From Ramlibacter terrae (lineage in GTDB: Bacteria; Pseudomonadota; Gammaproteobacteria; Burkholderiales; Burkholderiaceae_C): a stretch of DNA of 64,000 nucleotides. Position 1 is the stretch's first letter. Each line of letters begins with the position of its first letter. Positions 41,964 to 54,080 of the stretch are shown piece by piece. Below the pieces are notes generated by a model, which was not told the origin of the DNA, did no database searches, and saw only the letters and a program-made list of their open reading frames with translations. Location: NCBI GenBank assembly GCA_013127575.1, contig CP053418.1, positions 5,208,001 to 5,272,000 of the forward strand, in the 5' to 3' direction. A program made the translations under genes and the position numbers.

Positions 41964-43939
41964 ATGTCCTCCCCGGAGCTCACGCTGCTTTACCTGCTGG
42001 CCGCCGTGCTGGGGGTGGTCGTCTGCCGGTCGCTGAAGCTCCCGCCGATCCTCGGTTACCTGGCCGTGGGCGTGCTGATCGGCCCCAATGCACTCGCGTT
42101 GGCCGACGAAAGCGCCGGCGTGCGGCACCTCGGCGAGTTCGGCGTCGTGTTCCTGATGTTCGTGATCGGGCTCGAGTTCAACCTCTCGAAGCTGCGGGCC
42201 ATGCGGACGCACGTGTTCGGGCTCGGCCTGTCGCAGGTGATGCTGACGCTGCTGATCGGCACCGGCGGCGCCGTGGTGCTGGCGAGCGTCCTGCCGAAGC
42301 TGCTGGACCTGAGCTGGCGCAGCGCCATCGCGCTGTCGGGCGCGCTGGCAATGAGCAGCACCGCCATCGTCGTCAAGCTGCTGGCCGACCGGCTGGAGCT
42401 GGAGTCGGAACACGGCAAGCGCGTGATGGGCGTGCTGCTGTTCGAGGACTTGGCCGTGGTGCCGCTGCTGGTGCTGATCCCGGCCCCGGGCAGCGCGCCG
42501 GAGGTGCTGTTCCGCGAGATCGGCTTTGCCTTGCTGAAGGCCGCGGTGCTGATCGCGCTGCTGCTGGTGGGCGGGCAGCGCGCCATGCGCTGGTGGCTGA
42601 CGCTGGTCGCGCGGCGCAAGAGCGAAGAGCTGTTCGTGCTGAACGTGCTGATGATCACCCGGGCCTGGCGTGGCTGACGGAACTCGCGGGCCTGTCGCTG
42701 GCGCTCGGCGCCTTCGTCGCCGGCATCCTGATTTCCGAGACCGAGTTCAAGCACCGGTGGAGACCGACATCCGCCCTTTCCACGACGTGCTGCTGGGGCT
42801 GTTCTTCATCACGATCGGCATGCTCCTCGACTGGCGCCCGGTGGTGGACCGCTGGGGGCTGGTGCTGGTGCTGGTGATCGGGCCGGTGCTGTTCAAGCTG
42901 CTGCTGGTGACGCTGCTGGCGCGCGGCTTCGGCGCGTCGCCGGGCATCTCGCTGCGCACCGGCCTGTACCTGGCGCAGGCCGGCGAGTTCGGCTTCGTGC
43001 TGCTGGCGCTGGCGCAGCAGCAGGAGCTGGTGCCGCCGGCGCTGCTCAACCCGATCCTGGCGAGCATGGTGCTGTCGATGCTGGCGACGCCCTTCATCAT
43101 CCAGTGGAGCAACCGGATCGTGATGAAGCTCGTGGCCAGCGAATGGATGCTGCAGTCGCTGCAGATGACGACCATCGCGCGCAAGTCGATCAACGCCAAC
43201 AAGCACGTGATCATCTGCGGCTATGGCCGCTGCGGCCAGAACCTGGCGCGCATGCTGGAGCAGGAAGGCATTCCCTACATCGCGCTCGACCTCGACCCCG
43301 ACCGCGTGCGGCAGGCCGCGGCGGCCGGCGATTCGGTGGTGTTCGGCGACGCGGCGCGCCTGCAGGCCCCGGCCGCCGCCGGCTGGCGCGGGCCAGCGCC
43401 GTGGTCATCACCCCCGGACGTGCCCAGCGCGATGAAGGTGCTGGCCAACGCGCGAGCCCACGCGCCCAAGGTGCCGGTGATCGTGCGCACGCAGGACGAC
43501 CACGACCGGAGAAGCTCACCGCCGCCGGCGCCACCGAGGTCGTGCCCGAGATGCTGGAGAGCTCGCTGATGCTGGCCAGCCATGCCCTGGCGCTGGTGGG
43601 CGTGCCGATGCGGCGCGTGATCCGGATCGTGCAGGACCAGCGCGACGCCCGCTACAACCTGCTGCGCGGCTACTTCCACGGCGCCGACGACGGCAGCGAA
43701 CACGAGCTGGAGCAGGAGCGCGGCCACGGTGACCCTGCCGCTCGGCGCACGCGCGCTGGGGCAGGCGCTCAGCCGCTTCGCGCTGCACGCGCAGGGCGTG
43801 CGCGTGGTCAGCCTGCGCCGGCAGGACGGCCGCCCGGCCGACGGCCGCCGACCCGCAGCTGCGGGATGGCGATACCCTCGTGCTTTCCGGCCGGCCCGAA
43901 CCGCTGGCCAGCGCCGAAGAGCTGCTGCTGCGAGGATGA
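41964..43939 (+). CDS. Kef-type monovalent cation:proton antiporter (KefB/KefC-like)
   Basis: CPA2-family transporter of about 658 residues. Membrane domain (~1-390): LPPILGYLAVGVLIGPNALA, GEFGVVFLMFVIGLEFNLSK, SGALAMSSTAIVVKLLADRL, LLFEDLAVVPLLVLIPAPGS and LSLALGAFVAGILISETEF. TrkA-N domain (~410-540): NKHVIICGYGRCGQNLARML, PYIALDLDPDRVRQAAAAGD. TrkA-C domain at the end (QLRDGDTLVLSGRPEPL). Breaks near 42664, 42756, 43391, 43415, 43508 and 43845; most restore at CCWGG. The stop abuts apt. Confidence 0.92.
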
Positions 43940-43947
43940 CGAAGACC

Positions 43948-44501
43948 ATGGACACATTCAACACCGGCGTTGCCGGCTACCTGCGCAGCCACATCCGCAC
44001 CGTGCCCGACTGGCCGGCGCCCGGCGTGCAGTTCCGCGACATCACGCCGCTGCTGCAGGACCCCAAAGTGTTCCGCGTGCTGATCGATGCCTTCGTGCAC
44101 CGCTACATGGACCGCCGGCCCGACGTGGTGGCGGGGCTCGATGCGCGCGGCTTCATTCTCGGTTCCGTCGTCGCCTACGAGCTCGGCCGGGCTTCGTGCC
44201 GATCCGCAAGAAGGGCAAGCTGCCCTTCACCACGGTGGAAGAAACCTACGAGCTGGAATACGGCAGCGCCACGGTCGAACTGCACACCGATGCCGTCAAG
44301 CCGGGCCAGCGCGTGCTGCTGGTCGACGACCTGATCGCCACCGGCGGCACGATGATGGCGGGCAAGAAGCTGCTGGAGAAACTGGGCGCGACGGTGATCG
44401 AGGGCGTCGCCATCGTCGACCTGCCGGAGCTGGGCGGCTCGCAGAAGCTGCGGGCCGGCGGGCTCGACGTGTTCACGTTCGTGGATTTTTCGGGGCACTG
44501 A
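43948..44501 (+). CDS. apt: Adenine phosphoribosyltransferase
   Basis: Salvages adenine to AMP using PRPP. About 184 residues: IRTVPDWPAPGVQFRDITPL, GLDARGFILGSVVAYELG, VPIRKKGKLPFTTVEETYEL and the PRPP loop VLLVDDLIATGGTMMAGKKL. The ATG at 43948 (MDTFNTGVAGYL) is preferred; an ATG at 43936 would overlap the antiporter stop as ATGA. One break near 44187 restores at CCTGG (AYELGLGFVPIRKKG). Followed by a palindromic repeat that may serve as its end. Confidence 0.95.
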
Positions 44502-44507
44502 GACTGG

Positions 44508-44562
44508 ATCCCGGGCAAGCCCGGGATGGCAGGGGATTGTCGTTGCGGGCTCGACCCGCAAT
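44508..44562. repeat. Composite palindromic intergenic repeat (second copy, inverted order)
   Basis: ATCCCGGGCAAGCCCGGGAT (44508-44527), then GTTGCGGGCTCGACCCGCAAT without a perfect first base (44542-44562). These are the same two hairpins as at 17918-17973 in opposite order, between apt and the convergent gene at 44571. Confidence 0.85.
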
Positions 44563-44570
44563 CCATGCCT

Positions 44571-45349
44571 TCAGCGCAGCTCCCCGTACTGCGTCCCGCT
44601 CAAGCGTTCCGCATCCTCCGCCGCCTCGGCCATCTCCGTGTCTTCGAAACCGGTCAGCAGCGCCGGGTTGCGCGTGCCTTTCGGCCCTGTCGCCACGGCT
44701 TCCTTGCCCGAAACGCCCATCGCCAGCGCGCGCTTGAACGCGGCCACTTCCTCGGGATGCAGCGGATCGAAGCCGGAATGCGCGCGCGTCGGCGGCGCGG
44801 CTTCCAGCTGCGCCGGCTGCGACACCTCCTCGAACAAGGGCGCCGGCGCGGAAACGACGGGCGCGGCCTGCAGCGGGATCGGTCGCGAAGGCCGCGGGCG
44901 CTGTTGCTGCGGCGCGCGGGCGACCGGGTCGCCGACCGCCACGTGCTCGTTGGAACGCCAGTAGACCGCCGTCACCAGGATGTCGTGGCGCTGCTTGGCC
45001 GACTGCGCGATGGTCGCCTCGATCTCGGCAAGCTGCGTGGTCGTGGTCTCGCCGCGCGCGCCTTGCGCCAGGTCGACCATCACCATGAACTGGCGGCCGC
45101 GCGGGTCGAGCGAGAGCACCTTGAACTTGTAGCTGGCCGACAGCACGCCGGCGCGCACCATGGCTTCGCGCACCACGCCGTACAGCAGCTCGCGGCGCGC
45201 CATGCGCTCGTGCTTGCGGTTGGCGGGCTGCGCCGTCGCTGCGTTGCGCGCGGCGGTGAAGGGCTTGGTGGAGTCGAGTCGCGAGAGGCCCGAGCTCGGC
45301 GCGAAAGGCTGCGGCTTCTTCCGGGGGAGAGCCAGCTGAAGAGGGACAT
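44571..45349 (-). CDS. Conserved protein of unknown function
   Basis: About 259 residues, not recognised. A folded part (~residues 30-125) contains HERMARRELLYGVVREAMVR, SASYKFKVLSLDPRGRQFMV and AQSAKQRHDILVTAVYWRSN. A proline/alanine-rich, probably disordered segment follows (ARAPQQQRPRPSRPIPLQAA), then HPEEVAAFKRALAMGVSGKE and an acidic tail. The start is MSLFSWLS at 45349. A frame break at 45320-45326 in a C-run separates the first eight residues from the rest. No signal peptide or membrane helix. Confidence 0.65.
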
Positions 45350-45499
45350 GTCGGCCTTTCTGCGGCGCGGTTCTTGGTATGTGTTTGGCGAAGTGTAGGA
45401 AGCACCGACCCGCGGCGCCGGGACATTTGTCACGCGGCGCGGGTTCGTCACTTCCTGTGACGTGCCGGCGTGCGAAAGTTGCCGGCACGGGAGAGCTGT

Positions 45500-45990
45500 C
45501 TACGTGACGGCCACGCGTTTGGGCCGGTTGGCCAATCGGCGTGAAACCAGCGAGCCGAGCGCCATGGCCATCTCGACCGCCAGCTGCGGCTGGCGGTTGA
45601 CCAGCTCGGTGAAGCGGATCGGCGTGAGCGACCAGATCTTGGACGCGCTCGCGGCCTGCACGGTCGCCGTGCGCGGCTGCCGGCTGAAGAACGCGCCTTC
45701 GCCCACCGCGGACCCGGCGCCCACCGACGCGAGCCGCAGGCGTCCCTTGTCGTCTTCGTAGTGCACCGTGAGCTGCCCGCTTTCGACCGGGTACACCGTG
45801 CGGTCCGCCGCGTTCTGCTCGATCAGCACCTGCCCCTGCTTGACGGCGAACGGCTGCAGGTAGGTGCCCAGCAACTCCCACTGCTTCGGGGTGAGCGCCG
45901 GCTGGAACGTGTCGGGCCCTTGGTTGTGGGCGATGGCCTGCACAGGCCCCGGACATCGAACTGGATCGGGGTGCGAAGCGGTGCGTTCAT
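45500..45990 (-). CDS. Cyclic nucleotide-binding (Crp/Fnr-like sensor) domain protein without HTH
   Basis: About 163 residues. After MNAPLRTPIQFDVRGL comes a complete cNMP-binding beta-roll: LGTYLQPFAVKQGQVLIEQN, RTVYPVESGQLTVHYEDDKG, LRLASVGAGSAVGEGAFFSR (phosphate-binding-cassette region with GEGAFF) and RTATVQAASASKIWSLTPIR. The chain ends VSRRLANRPKRVAVT with no DNA-binding domain, so it is a sensor-only protein rather than a complete Crp/Fnr regulator. One break near 45943 restores at CCTGG (RGLVQAIAHNQG). It stands between two minus-strand units. Confidence 0.8.
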
Positions 45991-46108
45991 GGAGCGAACA
46001 CTAAGGCTGGGCCAGCGTGCGCACAAGAGATGTAATGTTCAATTACAGGAGATACCGAAAGGCCTGTGCGTGTACGCCACGAACGGTCGCCGCCGGCGGA
46101 CGAGCGGC

Positions 46109-46482
46109 GTCAGGCCTCTTCTTCCGGTGCGAAATCGAGTTCGACCTTGGCGCCGTTCGGGTCGTGGCAGAACAGCTGCCGGTGCCGGCGCCGGGCTGCT
46201 TGCGCACTGGTAGAGCCAGCCGGCGCCATCGAGCCGCGCCTTCGTTTCGCGCAGGCCGCGTGCCGAGAAAGCCATGTGGTCGATGACGCCGGCGCGCGCC
46301 GGTGCGGCGCGGTCGCCGTAGACGTGCAGGATCGCGGACGGCTCGCCGGCCGCGTACAGCCACGCGCCCGCGAAGCCGAGGTCGGGCCGGTGACCGGGAC
46401 GCAGGCCGAGCAGCGCGTAGAAAGCGAGCGTGCGGTCCGGGTCTTCCGCGATCACCGTGAAGTGGTTCATGCCGTGGATCAT
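46109..46482 (-). CDS. VOC-family (glyoxalase-fold) protein
   Basis: Small metal-binding VOC enzyme of about 124 residues, last gene of the long minus-strand operon. MNHFTVIAEDPDRTLAFYAL and GLRPGHRPDLGFAGAWLYAA form the first module; VIDHMAFSARGLRETKARLD and QLFCHDPNGAKVELDF the second. His7-type, His and Glu ligands are present (NHF, DHMAF, KVELDF). Two breaks at 46180-46196 restore at CCAGG and CCTGG, giving YQVRKQPGAGTWQLFCHDPN. Start at the ATG at 46482, with AGGGAAAG upstream; 11 bases after the oxidoreductase gene. Confidence 0.85.
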
Positions 46483-46493
46483 GGTTCTTTCCC

Positions 46494-47467
46494 TTAGGTG
46501 ACGAGGACGAGCGAGCCGGTGCTCTCACGCGACTCCAGCCGCGCGTGCGCCAGGCCCGCCGACTCGGGGCGAAGCGCTCGATGGCGGGCTTGCGCAGCAC
46601 GCCGTCGGCCAGCGCCTCCCAGACGCGGTCGGCGCGCTGCTGCAGTTCCCGCTGCGTGGCGACGAAGTCGAACACCACGGGGCGCGAGAAGCGCATCGAC
46701 TTGGCCAGCAGGCGATCGGGCTCCAGCGGCGGCAGCGGGCCGCTCGCCGGCCGAGGCTGATCCAGTGGCAGCGGGTCGCGGCCGCTGCGATGTTCTCGTC
46801 GACTCCCGCGGCGCCGAGCCCGTCGACGATCACGTCGGCGCCGCCGCAATGCGCCTGCACCGCATCGGCAAACCGGTAGTCGCGGGTGACGACCACGTGC
46901 TGGCAGCCATGCGCGCGGGCGCGCCGCGCCTTCGCTTCGCTCGACACGGTGCCGATGACGGTGGCGCCGAGATGGCTCGCCCACGCGCACAGCAGCGAGC
47001 CGACGCCGCCGGCCGCGGCGTGCACCAGCAGGCGCGTGCCGGCACGCACTGGCCGAGATCGCGCAGCAGGTAGTCGGCCGTCACGCCCTTGAGCAGCACG
47101 GCGGCCGCCGTCTCTTCGTCGACTTCCGGCGGCAGGCGCACCACGTGCTTAGCGGCCACGCTGCGGACCGTCCGGTACGAGCCCGGCTCGGGACACAGGT
47201 AGGCGACGCGATCGCCGGGCGCCAGTTCGGTGACGCCCGTGCCGGCATCGGTGACCGTGCCGGCCGCCTCCATGCCGGGCACGCCCGGCAGCGGCAGCAT
47301 GCCGGGGATCCAGCCGCGCCGCAGGTACACGTCGATGAAGTTCACGCCGACGGCGCGCTGCTGGATGCGGACCTGCCCCGGACCCGGCGGCGGGACGTTG
47401 GCCGACACGGCCTCCAGTTCCTCCGGCCCGCCATACCTGCCGACACGCACTTCACGCGCGGCGACAT
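46494..47467 (-). CDS. Quinone oxidoreductase-like zinc-free alcohol dehydrogenase
   Basis: Medium-chain reductase of the QOR group, about 324 residues. RYGGPEELEAVSANVPPPGP, QQRAVGVNFIDVYLRRGWI (the QOR hallmark), GVPGMEAAGTVTDAGTGVTE, LLKGVTADYLLRDLGQV, RLLVHAAAGGVGSLLCAWAS (NADPH loop) and GATVIGTVSSEAKARRA are seen. Breaks near 46568, 46750 and 47053 restore at CCWGG. The start is uncertain: an ATG at 47467 needs one more indel, and the upstream SRPBCC frame runs into this gene without a stop. No structural-zinc cysteine cluster. Confidence 0.85.
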
Positions 47468-47951
47468 TCCCCGTAGGGTGTGCACGCTGCGCGTGCGCAC
47501 CACCCCGCTGCGCCTGCGCGGGGAACCGCTTCAGGTTCGCGAACCCCGCCTCGTACACCCCCTGCGCCACCATGTCGCGCAGTTCGCGCTCCATCCCCGG
47601 CGGCGTCTCGAAGCTCGACTCCCAGTGCCAGAAGGTGCGGTCGCCATCGGTCACCGGCTTGAGCGTCACCGTCGCCACGTAGCGCTGCAGCGGCACCGTT
47701 GCATCGAGGATGCAGTAGGTCGACTTGTATTCGGTGTCGGACAGCGCGATCAGCTGCTCGCGGATGCGGTTGCCGTCCTTCAGGCTGAAGCTGCGCACGC
47801 AGCCGACCTGCGCCGACGACTCGCCGCCTTCGATGCGGCTGGCGTCCACCACGTCGTGCCACTGGTCATGGCTGTTGAAGTCGCGCAGCACCGCCCACAC
47901 CGCGCCGATCGGCGCATCGACGATGGTGGAGCGCACCACCTTTTGCAGCAT
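47452..47951 (-). CDS. SRPBCC-family protein (first of two in the operon's 3' part)
   Basis: START/PYR-type ligand-binding fold. MLQKVVRSTIVDAPIGAVWA, VLRDFNSHDQWHDVVDASRI, VGCVRSFSLKDGNRIREQLI, YKSTYCILDATVPLQRYVAT and TFWHWESSFETPPGMERELR show the conserved strand-helix pattern, about 155 residues. The ATG at 47951 overlaps the stop of the sister gene (TGATG). The 3' end is unclear; I use a stop at 47452 that lies one frame over. It is paralogous to the gene at 47951-48397. Ligand unknown; such proteins may bind or hydrolyse small hydrophobic compounds. Confidence 0.78.
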
Positions 47952-48397
47952 CAGCGGCCTCCGCGGAAGTGCTTCTTGAGCGCGTCGAAGCCGCCCCTGG
48001 AACACCTGCTGCCCGATGGACTCCGACAGCTCCTGCGCGCGGCGCGCTCGTCGCAATCGAACTCGGCGCTCCATTCCCCGAAGGTGCGACCGCCGTCCGT
48101 GACGGGCGTGAACTTCAGCGTGGCGGTGTAGTTCTCCACGCCCATCGGGCTTTCGAGGATGGCGTAGCTGCAGCTGTAGTCGAAGTCGGAAAGCGCCAGC
48201 AGCCGCTCGCGGATCATGCCGCCGTCGCGCAGGTGGAAGTGGCGCACGCAACCAACCTTGTCGGGCGGCTCGCCGTTCTCGATCCGGCTGTCGGCGATGC
48301 CCGGGTGCCACTGCGGCAGCGCGTTGAAGTCGCGCACGCGCTGCCACACGGCATCGGCCGAAGCCTCGATCACGCTGGACACATAGACGCGCACCAC
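47951..48397 (-). CDS. SRPBCC-family protein (paralogue)
   Basis: About 148 residues, from a GTG at 48397 (VVRVYVSSVIEASADAVW). It matches its neighbour strand by strand: RVRDFNALPQWHPGIADSRI, VGCVRHFHLRDGGMIRERLL, YSCSYAILESPMGVENYTAT and FGEWSAEFDCDERA. The tail SESIGQQVFQGGFDALKKHF is reached after breaks near 47996 (CCCTGG read as CCCCTGG) and 48035. It starts 3 bases after the flotillin-like gene and overlaps the next gene, so the group is co-translated. Confidence 0.85.
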   Translation of the reverse strand: MVRVYVSSVIEASADAVWQRVRDFNALPQWHPGIADSRIENGEPPDKVGCVRHFHLRDGGMIRERLLALSDFDYSCSYAILESPMGVENYTATLKFTPVTDGGRTFGEWSAEFDCDERAARRSCRSPSGSRCSRGGFDALKKHFRGGR

Positions 48398-48400
48398 GAC

Positions 48401-50113
48401 TTATTCCTTGGCCGGGTCGACCGCGGGCGCCGGCGGCAGCGCCGCCGTGCCGGGGTTCGCCACCACGCCGGCCACCAGCCGGTTGATGTCACCGCCGTCG
48501 AGGCCGATCTCGCGCAGCATCTGGTCGACGATCGGCGCCTGCGCCCGGAAGCGCAGCGCCGAATTGACGAGGCCGTCGGAAAAGTTGCCGCCGTTGCCAT
48601 CGCCATTGCCGGCGTGGCCGTTGCCGCCGCCCAGCAGGCCGTCGACCTGCAGGATCTTGATGCCTTCGATGCGCTCCATCGGCTTGACCGACTCGCGGAT
48701 GATGCCCTCGGCCTTGTCGACCACGCGCAGCCGCAGCGCCGAGGTGCGCGCTTCCGGCGACAGGATGTTGTGGGCCTCGTTCAGCATGCGCAGCCCGTCC
48801 GCCTCGGCCTCGGAGCGCACGCGGAACGCCATCGACTTGATCTTGTCGGCGTCGGCATCCGCTTCGGCCTGCGCGCGGATGGCGGCGCCGCGGTCGGCGC
48901 TGGCGTGCTTCTCCGCTTCGGCCGCGCTGGTCAGGCGCAGCGCGTCGCGCTCGGCGGCCTGCGCCGCGGCGATCAGGTCGATGGCCTTGCGGCGCTCGGC
49001 CACCTCGACCTCGCGGGTGGTGAAGACGCGCTCTTCGGCGGACACGGCGGCGGCGCGCGCCACGTCGGCGGCGGCCTGCGCTTCGCTCTGGTTCTTGCTC
49101 TCGCGGGCGACGGCGATGGCGCGCTGCTGCTCGGCGAGGTCCATCGCCTGGCGGCGTTCGATCTCGGCGGCCTGCAGCGCGCGCTCCTTGGCGATGCGCT
49201 CGGCCTCCAGCGATTGCTCGGAGCGGATCCGCGCCGCCTCGACGGCCAGCTTGCTGGCGATCTGCACGCTCTCGGCGTCCTGCTCGCGCTGCGCGCGCTC
49301 GGTCGCGAGATCGGCGCGTTGCCGCGCCCGCGCCACCTCCACTTCGCGCTGCTGCGACAGCCGCGCGTATTCGCTCTCGCGGTCGATGTCCAGCGACAGC
49401 TTCTCGGCTTCCAGGTTCTTGTTGCGGATGGCGACCAGCGTGTCCTGCTCGACGTCGTTGCGCTGCTTCTTGCGGCGCTCGATCTGCTCGGTCAGCCGCG
49501 TCAGGCCCTCGGCGTCGAAGGCGTTGCTCGGATTGAAGAACTCCATGCCGGTCTGGTCCAGCTGCGTCAGCGATGCCGATTCGAGTTCCAGCCCGTTCTT
49601 GGTCAGGTCTTCCGCCACTGCGTCGCGCACGCGCTTGACGTACTCGCCGCGGCGCTCGTGCAGTTCCTCCATCGTCATCTCGGCGGCGCCGGTGCGCAGC
49701 GCGTCGACGAACTTGCCTTCCACCAGTTCCTTCAGCTGCTCGGGCGCCAGCGTGCGCTGGCCGAGCGTCTGGGCCGCCGCTGCGACCGCCTCGGGCACCG
49801 CGGCGACGCGCACGTAGAACTCCGCCACCACGTCGACGCGCATGCGGTCCTTGGTGATCAGCGCCTTGTCGCGGCCGCGCGCCACTTCGAGCCGCAGCGT
49901 GTTCATGTTGACGGGGATGACGTCGTGCACGATGGGCAGCACGAAGGCGCCGCCGTCGAGCACCACCCGCTGCCCGCCGAGCCCGGTGCGCACGAAGGCG
50001 CGCTCCTTGCTGCTACGCAGGTACAGCCAGTGCAGCAGCCACACGCCGATGGCGACGCAGATGCCCACCACCAGCAGGCCGAGGATGAAGGTCCCGAATT
50101 GGGCTCCGGTCAT
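48401..50113 (-). CDS. Flotillin-like SPFH protein (YqiK type)
   Basis: 570 residues, intact. One N-terminal membrane segment (FGTFILGLLVVGICVAIGVW), then an SPFH domain (VLDGGAFVLPIVHDVIPVNM, VAEFYVRVAAVPEAVAAAAQ, EELHERRGEYVKRVRDAVAE), then a long Ala/Glu/Arg coiled coil (~200-420) such as ARLSQQREVEVARARQRADL. A glycine/asparagine patch (GGGNGHAGNGDGNGG) and a proline-rich end follow. Flotillins scaffold membrane microdomains. Position: 34 bases after the Tm-1-like C-half gene and 3 before SRPBCC, within the long operon. No NfeD partner is adjacent. Confidence 0.92.
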   Translation of the reverse strand: MTGAQFGTFILGLLVVGICVAIGVWLLHWLYLRSSKERAFVRTGLGGQRVVLDGGAFVLPIVHDVIPVNMNTLRLEVARGRDKALITKDRMRVDVVAEFYVRVAAVPEAVAAAAQTLGQRTLAPEQLKELVEGKFVDALRTGAAEMTMEELHERRGEYVKRVRDAVAEDLTKNGLELESASLTQLDQTGMEFFNPSNAFDAEGLTRLTEQIERRKKQRNDVEQDTLVAIRNKNLEAEKLSLDIDRESEYARLSQQREVEVARARQRADLATERAQREQDAESVQIASKLAVEAARIRSEQSLEAERIAKERALQAAEIERRQAMDLAEQQRAIAVARESKNQSEAQAAADVARAAAVSAEERVFTTREVEVAERRKAIDLIAAAQAAERDALRLTSAAEAEKHASADRGAAIRAQAEADADADKIKSMAFRVRSEAEADGLRMLNEAHNILSPEARTSALRLRVVDKAEGIIRESVKPMERIEGIKILQVDGLLGGGNGHAGNGDGNGGNFSDGLVNSALRFRAQAPIVDQMLREIGLDGGDINRLVAGVVANPGTAALPPAPAVDPAKE

Positions 50114-50147
50114 GTCTGTCTCCTTCGAATGCTTGTCTTGAACTGCT

Positions 50148-50977
50148 TCAGCGCGTGATGCCGGCGAAGCGGCGCGCCGTCTCGGTCAGCGCCACTTCGG
50201 TCGGCAACCGCTCCATCGAACTGGCGCCGTAGAACCCATGGCAGCCGGGGCACTGCGACAGGATCCACTGCGCGTCTTCCGGCGTCGAAATCGGGCCGCC
50301 GTGGCACAGCACCAGCACCTGCGGATTGACCGACTTGGCGGCGGCCGTCCAGGCGTTGATCGGCGCCACGCAGTCTTCCAGCTTGAGCGCGGTGCCGGCG
50401 CCGATCGCGCCGCCGGTGGTCAGGCCCGGTGGCAGACCACGATGTCGGCGCCGGCGCCGGCCATCGCGCGCGCCTCGTCCTCGCTGAAGACGTAGGGCGT
50501 GGTCAGCAGGTCCATCGCATGCGCCCGGGCGATCATCTCGACTTCCAGCGCGTAGCTCATGCCGGTCTCTTCGAGGTTGGCGCGGAAGGTGCCGTCGATC
50601 AGGCCCACCGTGGGAAAGTTCTGCACGCCGGAGAAGCCGAGGTCGACCAGCCGCTGCAGCAGGTGGTCGGTGATCATGAACGGGTCGGTACCGTTGACGC
50701 CCGCCAGCACCGGCGTGTGCTTGACCACCGGCAGCACCTCACGCGCCATCTCGCAGACGATCTCGTTGGCGTTGCCGTACGCCAGCACGCCGGCCAGCGA
50801 GCCGCGGCCGGCCATGCGGTAGCGGCCCGAGTTGTAGATGACGATCAGGTCGACGCCGCCGGCCTCTTCGCACTTGGCCGACAGGCCGGTGCCGGCGCCG
50901 CCGCCGACGATGGGCCGGCCGGCCGCCACCTTGGTGCGCAGGCGGTCGAGAATTTCCTTGCGGGGGATGCGTGCCAT
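50148..50977 (-). CDS. Phosphoenolpyruvate-hydrolase-family TIM barrel (Tm-1 C-terminal-like)
   Basis: About 276 residues. RIPRKEILDRLRTKVAAGRP, VGGGAGTGLSAKCEEAGGVD, LIVIYNSGRYRMAGRGSLAG, VLAGVNGTDPFMITDHLLQR, GFSGVQNFPTVGLIDGTFRA and ADIVVCHLGLTTGGAIGAGT are typical of the TIM-barrel family that matches the C-terminal half of plant Tm-1. Enzymatic activity is not established. One break near 50416 restores at CCTGG. It lies 17 bases after the gene holding the Tm-1 N-half, so the plant fusion is here a split pair encoded side by side. Confidence 0.88.
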
Positions 50978-50994
50978 GGGCGGTTTCCTGTGGT

Positions 50995-53254
<2,260 letters not shown>

Positions 53255-53255
<1 letters not shown>

Positions 53256-54068
53256 CAGTGCTTGCCTCCCATGTAGATCGCCTGCACCTGCGCGTCGTTC
53301 TCGATTTCGTGCGGCGTGCCGTGCTTGAGCACGCGCCCGTTGTGCATCACCGTCACCTGCTCCACCACCTTCAACGCGATGTCGAGGTCGTGCTCGATCA
53401 GCACATAGCTCATGTGCGCGGGCAGCGACGTGAGCAGCGCGACCAGTTCGCGGCGCTCCGCCGGCGACAGGCCGGCGGCGGGCTCGTCGAACAGGATCAG
53501 CCGCGGCGCGCCGGCCAGCGCCATCCCGATCTCCAGCTGTGTTGCTGCCCGTGCGCGAGGTTGGCGACGAGCTCGTCGGCCGGTGCGAGAGGCGCGCGCG
53601 GTCCAGCAGGTCCTGCGTGGCCACGCGCGATGCATGGCCGCGGCCCGGGCGCACGAAGCCGTAGCGGCCATTGCTCTGGCCCCGCACGGCAAGGAAAAGG
53701 TTGTCCCGCACCGTCAGGTCGCGGAACAGCAGCGAGGACTGGTACGTGCGCCGCAGCCCCTTGCGGATGCGCTCGAAGGGCTGCAGCGCCGTCACGTCCT
53801 CGCCGAAGAAGCGGATGGTCCCCGCGGTGGGCGGAAGTCACCCGTGATCGCATTGAACAGCGTGGTCTTGCCCGCGCCGTTGGCGCCCGAGGATGGCGCG
53901 CTTTTCCCCGGCGGCGACCGTCAGCGTCACGTTGTCGACGGCGCGCAGGGCGCCGAAGCTGCGTGTCACGCCGTCCAGCACCAGCGCGTCGTTCGACGCC
54001 AGCGCCGTGGGCGGTGGCGCGCGGCGCGGCGCGGTGGGGGGCGGACGGAGCGTGCTGACGGAAGCCAT
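53255..54068 (-). CDS. livG: Branched-chain amino-acid-type ABC transporter ATPase LivG
   Basis: About 270 residues. After a Pro/Ala-rich start (MASVSTLRPPPTAPRRAP): LVLDGVTRSFGALRAVDNVT, AILGANGAGKTTLFNAITGD (Walker A, after repair), GLRRTYQSSLLFRDLTVRDN (Q-loop), LEIGMALAGAPRLILFDEPA (Walker B) and YVLIEHDLDIALKVVEQVTV. Several breaks: near 53545, 53583 and 53836, and at 53887, where CCAGG reads CCGAGG. The stop overlaps the next gene's ATG. It is the cytoplasmic engine for the permeases at 55359-57427. Confidence 0.9.
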
Positions 54069-54080
54069 CGGCGCGGCTCC

